Part shown: one piece after another, positions 57,847 to 64,000 of the stretch
How positions within the stretch are numbered: position 1 is the first letter of the stretch
How the letters are laid out: each line of letters begins with the position of its first letter
Assembly: GCF_009727155.1 (NCBI RefSeq)
Contig: NZ_WNWM01000002.1
Coordinates: 4,650,001 to 4,714,000 of the forward strand
DNA length: 64,000 nucleotides
Origin: Pseudoduganella dura
GTDB lineage: Bacteria; Pseudomonadota; Gammaproteobacteria; Burkholderiales; Burkholderiaceae_D
Reading direction: 5' to 3'
The notes under the pieces: model-generated
What the model was told of the DNA's origin: nothing
Databases searched by the model: none
Seen by the model: only the letters and a program-made list of their open reading frames with translations
Made by a program: the position numbers and the translations under genes

Positions 57847-58392
57847 ATGAAGATCGCCAAGAACACCGTCGTGACCGTGCAATACAAATTGTCCGACGCC
57901 CAGAACAATTTGATCGAAGACGGCCGCCAGCCGATGGTGTACCTGCACGGCGGGTACGAAAACACCCTGCCGAAGATCGAGGAAGAGCTGGACGGCAAGG
58001 AAGTCGGTTACGCCAACACGATCCAGATCGAACCCGACGATGCGTTCGGCGATTACGACCCGAACCTGGTGAAGGTGGAGCCGCGCTCGCGCCTGCCGGA
58101 GCCGCTCGAAGTGGGCATGCAGTTCGAAGGCATGCCGGATGGCGACAACGACGAGGAAGCGATGATCTTCACCGTGACCGACATCGCCGAAGACAAGGTC
58201 GTGCTGGACGGGAACCATCCGCTGGCCGGCATGGCGCTGCGCTTCGACCTGAAAGTGCTGGAAGTGCGCGAAGCCACCGATGAGGAAATCGCCCACGAGC
58301 ACGTGCACGGCGCACACGGCCACCACCACGGTGACGACGAGGACGACGAAGGCGACGAAGGCGACCAGTTCCGCACCCACCCGGTGCACTGA
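57847..58392 (+). CDS. slyD: FKBP-type peptidyl-prolyl isomerase SlyD
   Basis: 181 residues. FKBP domain split by the IF (insert-in-flap) chaperone domain at about 70-125; G-R-Q-P-M-V-Y-L-H-G near 26-35. The C-terminal tail (about 155-181) is rich in His and Asp (H-E-H-V-H-G-A-H-G-H-H-H) for nickel binding and hydrogenase/urease maturation. AAAGGA 8 bp upstream of the start and TATAAT at 57812-57817. Confidence 0.94.
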   Translation: MKIAKNTVVTVQYKLSDAQNNLIEDGRQPMVYLHGGYENTLPKIEEELDGKEVGYANTIQIEPDDAFGDYDPNLVKVEPRSRLPEPLEVGMQFEGMPDGDNDEEAMIFTVTDIAEDKVVLDGNHPLAGMALRFDLKVLEVREATDEEIAHEHVHGAHGHHHGDDEDDEGDEGDQFRTHPVH

Positions 58393-58395
58393 TCC

Positions 58396-59556
58396 TTACT
58401 TCGCGGACGGCTTCGGCGGTTCGCTCTCCGCGGCGGGCTTCGGCTTGCCGCCATCGGGCAGCTTCGGCTGCCCGCTTTCATTCCTGGGCAGCTTCCGCTG
58501 TTCGTTATCGTTCCTGGGCGGTTTCCCCTGCACGCGCTGTTTTGCCTCGTCCGGGTGCAGCGTAAACAACTGTTCGCTCCCCGGCGCCACGCGCAGCACA
58601 TGCCATTCGCCGCCCAGCGTCACGTGCCCCAGGTTGCCTTGCCATGTGACCGTGCCCGGTATCGGGTCGCCCTTGACCGGGGGCTCGCGGCTGGTATCGA
58701 CCAGCAGCACCTTGCCCGCATATTTTCCGGCGAGCGTACGCGCCAGCCGGCGCGTTTCGGCGAAGCCGTCCTGCTTGCTGGAGAAGCCGGCCAGCAGCGA
58801 AAACCCCGGTTCGGCATGGATGCGCACGGCGCCGTTCGAGAACAGCACCAGTCCCTCCAGCTTGCGCCGCTTGGCCATGCCGAACAGCCGCTGCAGCCAG
58901 GCGCGGTTGGCGACCAGGCGGTCTTCGTATTCGCTGTTGCGGCCCGCCTCGGGCAGGAAATGGTTATTGGGGGAGGGAAGGTTGATGGTGGCGAACAGCA
59001 CGCCGCCGCGCTCCCAGTACGCGTTTTCCGAATAACTGCGGAATTTCGTGATCGTCGATTGCCGGTTCAGGTCGAGCACCCGGCGGCCCAGCGCTTCCTG
59101 GCCGTCGTAGAAGATCTCGCGGATCCGGTTCAGCCGCTCGATCGCGTTCGAGCGGCCCGCCGAGTTGCGGCACGCGGTCCAGTCGTCGCCAGACAGCACG
59201 AGGATCAGCGGCCGGTCGGACCTGTTCAGCAGGGCCTTGCGCTGCAGGTACAGCTTGTCGGTGCAGGGTTCCGCCGCCGACTTGATGCCGGTGGCAATCA
59301 CGAACGCCGGTTTTTCCCGGTCGGCGCGGGCGAGCGTGCGTTGCAGGTCGTCGTCGCCGGAGTCCCCTGGAAAGGCATGGCCGATGATGGCGATGTCGAA
59401 CGACTTTGCGTCCTCCGGCGCCGCCTGTGCCCCTTTCCCCCCTTCTGCCGCTTGTGACATCACCGGCGCCGCCGTGGCGAGCCGTGCACCCGGCAGGGCG
59501 CCCCCTGCCAGGGCGACGCCCAGCAGCAGGCAGGCCAGGCCGGCGCGCCGCTTCAT
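58396..59556 (-). CDS. Exported protein of unknown function, coupled to mutS
   Basis: 386 residues. Signal peptide (about 1-29). Mixed alpha/beta domain from 52 to about 320 beginning [10 protein letters not shown], with [11 protein letters not shown] and [16 protein letters not shown]. Those last segments resemble a metallophosphoesterase fold without its full metal set. The C-tail is a charged Pro-rich low-complexity repeat (K-P-P-R-N, K-L-P-R-N-E). Starts inside the mutS stop (ATGA), so it is co-translated with mutS although the roles look unrelated. Confidence 0.7.
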   Translation of the reverse strand: MKRRAGLACLLLGVALAGGALPGARLATAAPVMSQAAEGGKGAQAAPEDAKSFDIAIIGHAFPGDSGDDDLQRTLARADREKPAFVIATGIKSAAEPCTDKLYLQRKALLNRSDRPLILVLSGDDWTACRNSAGRSNAIERLNRIREIFYDGQEALGRRVLDLNRQSTITKFRSYSENAYWERGGVLFATINLPSPNNHFLPEAGRNSEYEDRLVANRAWLQRLFGMAKRRKLEGLVLFSNGAVRIHAEPGFSLLAGFSSKQDGFAETRRLARTLAGKYAGKVLLVDTSREPPVKGDPIPGTVTWQGNLGHVTLGGEWHVLRVAPGSEQLFTLHPDEAKQRVQGKPPRNDNEQRKLPRNESGQPKLPDGGKPKPAAESEPPKPSAK

Positions 59557-62231
59557 GCCGGCGCGAGACGCTTCAGCTGGTACAGCCGGTCCAGCGCTTC
59601 GCGCGGCGACAACGCATCGGGATCCAGGTCGTCGAGCGCCGCCAGCAGTTCGGCCAGTTTCGGGTCTTCCGCCGCGGCGGGCGGGGCGATAGCGGCGGGT
59701 TCGTCGTCCGCGTCCGCCCGTGGCGCGGCGAACAGGTCCAGCTGCGGCGTGGCGTCGAGCGCCTGGGCCTCCAGGCGCGCCAGGTGCTTGCGGGCCGCCT
59801 TGATGACGGTCTGCGGCACGCCGGCCAGCTGCGCCACCTGCAGGCCGTAGCTTTGCGATGCCGGGCCGTCCTGCACCGCATGCAGGAACACGATGCTGTC
59901 CTTGTGCTCCACGGCCGACAGGTGCACGTTGGCCGCCGTCGGATGGCTTTCCGGCAGCTGCGTGAGCTCGAAGTAGTGCGTGGCGAACAGCGTGAAGCTG
60001 CGGCTCGCATCGATCAGGTGGCGGGCGATGGCCCATGCCAGCGCCAGGCCGTCGAAGGTCGACGTGCCGCGGCCGATCTCGTCCATCAGCACCAGCGAAT
60101 GCTCGGTGGCCCCGTTCAGGATGGTAGCCGCCTCGGTCATCTCCACCATGAACGTGGAGCGGCCGCCGGCCAGGTCGTCGGTGGCGCCGATGCGGGTGAA
60201 CACGCGGTCGATCGGGCCGATCGTGGCGCTGGCCGCCGGCACGTAGCTGCCGATGTAGGCCAGCAGCGTGATCAGCGCGACCTGGCGCATGAACGTCGAT
60301 TTACCGCCCATGTTCGGGCCGGTGATCAGCAGCAGCCGGCGCTCGGCCACCAGGCGGCAGTCGTTGGCGATGAAGCGCTCGATCTGGTTTTCCACCACCG
60401 GGTGGCGGCCTTCGCGGATGTCGATGCACGATTCGGCCACCAGCCGCGGCGCGCACCAGTTGTTGCGCATCGCGTGTTCGGTCAGCGCGGTGAGCGTGTC
60501 CAGTTGCGCGATGCCCTGCGCGATCTTCTGCAGACAGCCGATGTGCGGCGCCAGGTCGGCCAGCAGCTGGTCGTACAGCACCTTTTCGCGGGCCAGTGCG
60601 CGATCCTGCGCGGACAGCGCCTTGTCCTCGAACGCCTTCAGTTCCGGCGTGATGTAGCGTTCGCAGTTCTTCAGCGTCTGGCGGCGGCGGTAGTCGTCCG
60701 GCACCTTGTCGGCCTGGCCGTTGGTCACCTCGATGTAGAAGCCGTGCACGCGGTTGTATTCGACGCGCAGGTTGGCGATGCCGGTCCGCGCCCGCTCGCG
60801 GGTCTCGAGGTCGACCAGGTACTGGCCGGCGTTCTCGGACAGGCCGCGCAGTTCGTCCAGTTCGGCGTCGAAGCCGCGCGCCATCACGCCGCCGTCGCGC
60901 ACCATCGTGGCCGGCTCGGCCATCACGGCGCGCACCAGCAGGTCGACGCACGATCCCGGCGGGTCGAGCTGGGCGTGGATGCGGCGCAGCAGGCTGTCGT
61001 CGTTGTCGAGGCCGAGCACGCGCTGCAGCGATTGCTGCAGCTTCGGCAACTGCTGCAATCCATCCCGCAGCGCCGCCAGGTCGCGCGGCCGGGCGGTGAG
61101 GAGCGCGACGCGCGTGGTGATGCGTTCGATGTCCGGCACGTGCTGCAGGTGGAAGCCCAGCGAGCCGGTGGCATCGTCCTGCATCAGCGCGGCGATCGCG
61201 TCATGCCGGCCGCGCGCCACGGCCTGGTCGCGCCTTGCGTGGTGCAGCCAGTGGCGCAGCATGCGCGAGCCCATCGCCGTGCGGCAACCGTCGAGCAGCG
61301 AGAACAGCGTGGGCGACTCCTGGCCGCGAATGGTTTCCGTCAGCTCCAGGTTGCGGCGCGTGGCGGCGTCCAGGCCGATGAATTCCGACTCGGTCTCGCA
61401 CGACAGGTTGCGTACGTGCTGTAGCCCGCGGCCCTGCGTGACCTGGGCATAGCGCAGCAGCGCGCCGGCGGCGCCGAACGCGGGCCCCATGCCGTCGGCG
61501 CCGAAGCCAGTCAGCGTGGCCACGCCCAGCTGGTCGAGCAGCGCCTTGTGGCCATGCACCACGTCGAAGTGCCACTCGGGCACGCCGTTCACGTGGCACA
61601 TCGTGATTTCCTCGAACAGGTCGCCGCCGTCGGCGCGCAGGATCTCGGCCGGCACGATGCGTTCCAGTTCCTGCACCAGGCGCGCGTTGACGCTGCGCTG
61701 ATCCCCGGAAAACTCCATCAGTTTCAGGTTGCCGGAGGCGAGCGACAGCCAGGCCAGGCCGACCGTCACCTGCTTGCGGCCGTTCAGCATCGACAGGGCC
61801 AGCAGCGGGCGCTCCGATTTTTCCGGCAGCAGATCGGAATCGGTCAGCGTGCCCGGCGTGACGATGCGCACCACCTTGCGTTCGACCGGCCCCTTGCTGG
61901 CGGCCGGATCGCCGATCTGCTCGCAGATCGCGCACGATTCGCCCAGCTTCACCAGCTTGGCCAGGTAGCCGTCCAGCGAATGGAACGGCACGCCGGCCAT
62001 CTTGATCGGTACGCCGTTGGCGTTGCCGCGCGCCGTCAGCGTGATGCCGAGGATGCGCGAAGCCTTTTCGGCGTCGTCGAAAAACAGCTCGTAGAAGTCG
62101 CCCATGCGGTAGAAGACCAGCATCGTCGGGTGTTCGCCCTTGATGCGCAGGTATTGCTGCATCATCGGCGTGACTTTTTCGGCGGGGCCGTTCTTGACGG
62201 CGGCGGCGTTGATTTCTGCGGGGACGTTCAT
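59553..62231 (-). CDS. mutS: DNA mismatch repair protein MutS
   Basis: 892 residues. Mismatch-reading F-Y-E in M-G-D-F-Y-E-L-F-F near 44-52. Walker [10 protein letters not shown], signature [13 protein letters not shown] and Walker [13 protein letters not shown]. Near the C-terminus Q-L-D-L-F matches the beta-clamp-binding motif, followed by the tetramerisation helix. Recognises mismatches and recruits MutL. Full length. Confidence 0.97.
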   Translation of the reverse strand: MNVPAEINAAAVKNGPAEKVTPMMQQYLRIKGEHPTMLVFYRMGDFYELFFDDAEKASRILGITLTARGNANGVPIKMAGVPFHSLDGYLAKLVKLGESCAICEQIGDPAASKGPVERKVVRIVTPGTLTDSDLLPEKSERPLLALSMLNGRKQVTVGLAWLSLASGNLKLMEFSGDQRSVNARLVQELERIVPAEILRADGGDLFEEITMCHVNGVPEWHFDVVHGHKALLDQLGVATLTGFGADGMGPAFGAAGALLRYAQVTQGRGLQHVRNLSCETESEFIGLDAATRRNLELTETIRGQESPTLFSLLDGCRTAMGSRMLRHWLHHARRDQAVARGRHDAIAALMQDDATGSLGFHLQHVPDIERITTRVALLTARPRDLAALRDGLQQLPKLQQSLQRVLGLDNDDSLLRRIHAQLDPPGSCVDLLVRAVMAEPATMVRDGGVMARGFDAELDELRGLSENAGQYLVDLETRERARTGIANLRVEYNRVHGFYIEVTNGQADKVPDDYRRRQTLKNCERYITPELKAFEDKALSAQDRALAREKVLYDQLLADLAPHIGCLQKIAQGIAQLDTLTALTEHAMRNNWCAPRLVAESCIDIREGRHPVVENQIERFIANDCRLVAERRLLLITGPNMGGKSTFMRQVALITLLAYIGSYVPAASATIGPIDRVFTRIGATDDLAGGRSTFMVEMTEAATILNGATEHSLVLMDEIGRGTSTFDGLALAWAIARHLIDASRSFTLFATHYFELTQLPESHPTAANVHLSAVEHKDSIVFLHAVQDGPASQSYGLQVAQLAGVPQTVIKAARKHLARLEAQALDATPQLDLFAAPRADADDEPAAIAPPAAAEDPKLAELLAALDDLDPDALSPREALDRLYQLKRLAPA

Positions 62232-62452
62232 GGATTCGGTACGGCTGAGAAGCGAGGCGGTTGGGTGGGCATTTTACCCGGTTTAGGCGGGGCATCGTGG
62301 TTGGCCACGGCGCAAAGGGCGGTTGGCGAGAATCAGTGACAAGCCGAGTATGTTGTAACGCGATGCAGTACTCCGTTTGTAGCCAGGAGGAAGGACCGGG
62401 GTATGATGGCTGCGCTACAGACCCCGATGGGAATTGACAGCGTCAAGAAGCC

Positions 62453-62827
62453 TCAACAGCTAGCAGTCGCCGTACTTTTACCCGTCCGAAGGTCAATGCC
62501 TATCCAGCATTGATAGCCTTTGGTGCCCCTGCGAGCAGCATAGGTGCATTGCACACCCTGTTTTTCACGGTCGCGGCCCCCTTTTTCTTGGCTACAGCTC
62601 GAGGGCATATCTGGCCCAATCGAGTCAAAAATCTCCTTGGCAGCCTGACCATCGACGAGTATAGCGAGCTTTCGATCTGTTGGCGTCGGTGCGTCTCGAT
62701 CGCCCAACGTATGGCCGGAGAAAATAGTATAGCGAACCTGAAGTGGTCGCCAAGCGTCTAATGGAATAGCGTTAGCGAGAGAGAAAGTGGCCGTTGCAGC
62801 GAACATAATTCCCAGCAATTTTCTCAT
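62453..62827 (-). CDS. Small exported Cys-containing protein, probable immunity protein of the adjacent peptidase
   Basis: 124 residues with a clear signal peptide (M-R-K-L-L-G-I-M-F-A-A-T, cleavage near 20), hence periplasmic. Four cysteines suggest disulfides. No known family recognised. It starts 1 bp after the MepA-like gene. Position and periplasmic location are what immunity proteins against peptidoglycan-cleaving type VI effectors need. Inference by context. Confidence 0.6.
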   Translation of the reverse strand: MRKLLGIMFAATATFSLANAIPLDAWRPLQVRYTIFSGHTLGDRDAPTPTDRKLAILVDGQAAKEIFDSIGPDMPSSCSQEKGGRDREKQGVQCTYAARRGTKGYQCWIGIDLRTGKSTATASC

Positions 62828-62828
62828 C

Positions 62829-63302
62829 TTAACCCCACACAGTCACATGGAAGTGATCGTCATGATGCGGCCACCGGACAACAAAGGGAATTCTTGCATC
62901 ATTAAAGTACAGAACTTTCACATTCGCGTAAGCGTGGAATAGTTCGATCAGTTTCGCTGTCGCCTCGAAGTCATATTCATTGTCGTGCCAGCTGACAGGC
63001 TTATGTTGACCATCTTTCCGTATGGGGCGTAGATCAACGTCGAGGCCGCTCTCATGTGATCCATGATCGGGGTGATCAATGCCACCAGCCAGACTGATGT
63101 CTCCAATCCCGAATTTACGGTCGTCGATATGGCTCCACTCTCTTTCGACGCGCAATATGGCAGTCATCAAAGATGGATAGGCGTATTGGGAGGCGCCTTT
63201 GCTTGGAATGCCCTTGAGTCTGCCGTAGACGTAATAGCCGGCGTCTTCCGGGGCCTGCGGCAGCATGAAGTAACTGCGAGAATCCATGGGTTGGAATTGC
63301 AT
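62829..63302 (-). CDS. MepA-like (M74/LAS-type) peptidoglycan endopeptidase, probable type VI effector
   Basis: 157 residues, no signal peptide. Zinc motif H83-x6-D90 (H-E-S-G-L-D-V-D) and H150-F-H152 in H-D-D-H-F-H-V fit penicillin-insensitive murein endopeptidase and related M15 enzymes, which cut peptide crosslinks. A host-cell enzyme would need export; this one has no signal, but it follows a tube-protein gene by 12 bp. Delivery by the type VI system into rival periplasm is therefore likely. SD GGAGG precedes the start. The next gene is the presumed immunity partner. Confidence 0.75.
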   Translation of the reverse strand: MQFQPMDSRSYFMLPQAPEDAGYYVYGRLKGIPSKGASQYAYPSLMTAILRVEREWSHIDDRKFGIGDISLAGGIDHPDHGSHESGLDVDLRPIRKDGQHKPVSWHDNEYDFEATAKLIELFHAYANVKVLYFNDARIPFVVRWPHHDDHFHVTVWG

Positions 63303-63314
63303 AAGTATCCTCCA

Positions 63315-63804
63315 TCAAGCACACTTATTGCCTGCGAGATCCCATCCTCCGGCGGTATTGCCTCCACTTCCGCCGCTGATTTTTTGCTGGGAGTATTTCC
63401 ATTTAATCTTTGAAAACTTGAGACCAACCGAGTCATCCAGGATCGAACCTTCACGCACGGCTTGATCCATATTGGCAATGATCACATTTTCCATTTCGAC
63501 TTCATAGTATCGGACTGGCACGCCTTGCCCATCCGCCCGCATGAATTCGAGCTTCACTTTCGGTATTGTTTTGCCAGCAGAGCAGGTCTGTAGCAAAAGA
63601 GGAGAGGCCATGTCCGCAAGTTTTGTAAAGGAGAGTGTCCGGTGATCGCAGCGCTCGGCTGTGTGGCCCCCGCCAGTCGATGCAGTCGCGCTTCTAGGTT
63701 GTGTTACGCCCGAGTGAGCAGCCGTAACCTCAATCCAGCCTTGGTGCAGAATTGGCTGATTCACCTTTGATTCCATCAATATGAAGATAAACATCAATCG
63801 CCAT
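63315..63804 (-). pseudogene. hcp: hcp-like type VI secretion tube protein, interrupted by a frameshift
   Basis: The first reading frame starts at ATG 63804, 6 bp after AGGAG, and reads M-A-I-D-V-Y-L-H-I-D-G-I-K-G-E-S, the standard Hcp N-terminus. It then meets TGA at 63730-63732. The rest of Hcp (G-W-I-E-V-T-A, G-G-H-T-A-E-R-C, F-T-K-L-A-D, L-L-Q-T-C-S-A-G-K, K-F-S-K-I-K-W-K-Y) continues in another frame from about 63746 to 63315. A 1-base insertion or 2-base deletion near 63746-63748 explains it. It could be a real mutation, a sequencing error or, less likely, programmed frameshifting. A start at 63809 in the second frame lacks proper SD spacing and the Hcp N-terminus. Confidence 0.8.
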
Positions 63805-63935
63805 GTCATTCTCCTAAGAAATATGCGTACTTGGAATGCTATCCAGCTCTAGGCAGGCCTTGTTGGGGATACTCAACAGAATGAGAGCTTGGAAGTCTTG
63901 CGATGGAGGCATGCACTAGGGAATGTTGTTGGTAA

Positions 63936-64000
63936 GCTATCCGGGACATGGTCTTCAATATCCTGGTGGGCAATGGCGACTATCATCTGCGCAACCATCC
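63936..64000 (+). pseudogene. Fragment of a HipA-like kinase gene at the window edge
   Basis: The frame reads M-V-F-N-I-L-V-G-N-G-D-Y-H-L-R-N-H, like the HipA segment F-N-x-L-x-x-N-T-D-D-H-L-R-N-H, with Tyr in place of one conserved Asp. A TAA closes the frame just upstream (63933-63935) and no HipA-like N-terminus is seen before it. It is therefore a 5'-truncated remnant, at least within this window. Confidence 0.45.

Noticed and set aside
63315..63809. hcp read as a single 164-residue gene from ATG 63809
   Set aside because: The SD would be only one base from that ATG, and the first 20 residues do not match Hcp, while the frame from 63804 does.

Overview
The window looks like chromosome from a GC-rich betaproteobacterium of the Oxalobacteraceae (Massilia / Pseudoduganella / Duganella type). 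Three things point there: the gene order pyrG-kdsA-eno-ftsB and dapA-bamC, the number of TonB receptors, and a dispersed GGGACGGACCCTG repeat that I recall from this family. This is inferred from family knowledge; no database was searched. No rRNA, tRNA or CRISPR array was seen.

Left edge (1-4340), accessory island of visibly lower GC. It holds the end of a probable TRAFAC-type GTPase, a GAP1-like protein and a caspase-like protease. The last two share a homologous C-terminal adaptor module, which is the hallmark of GTPase-centred NTP-dependent conflict (immunity / cell-suicide) systems. A terminator and an integron attC-like sequence mark the island's end.

Core and niche genes (4440-23560). 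First come an alpha/beta hydrolase, a Nu-class GST and an M61 peptidase. Two tandem hsp20 genes follow, with a sigma-32-like promoter and ROSE-like RNA thermometers. Next are a DegP/DegQ-type protease and a two-component system with 11-bp phased operator-like repeats, then a CoaD-like/HD fusion. After a DUF457 protein and a regulator/methyltransferase pair come a Sel1 lipoprotein and a CpdB-like nucleotidase with a Pho box, an IS4-family element sitting in a dispersed repeat, and a TonB receptor.

Housekeeping and metal/nutrient genes (23780-55300). dnaE2 is under a LexA box but lacks imuAB beside it. pyrG-kdsA, eno and ftsB follow. An ammonium transporter has paired NtrC-like dyads plus a sigma-54 promoter. 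A heme receptor and an exported HmuS-like protein lie behind a Fur box. A TonB receptor is translationally coupled to a Tat-exported glycerophosphodiester phosphodiesterase behind a second Pho box. Then come hslO with a gamma carbonic anhydrase, rnm, htpX, yciO, a site-2 protease, trpS (with a four-Cys Fe-S-like motif), a methyltransferase, dapA, bamC and a LysR/oxidoreductase pair.

Right part (55300-64000). An Ala-rich lipoprotein, roxA, slyD and mutS lead into a second lower-GC accessory patch. That patch holds an hcp gene of the type VI secretion system with a frameshift, a MepA-like peptidoglycan endopeptidase and a small exported protein: a probable tube-effector-immunity cassette. A hipA fragment lies at the very end. 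Overall the window is a stable core bracketed by two conflict modules, with stress, nitrogen, phosphate, iron and SOS control readable from promoter motifs.
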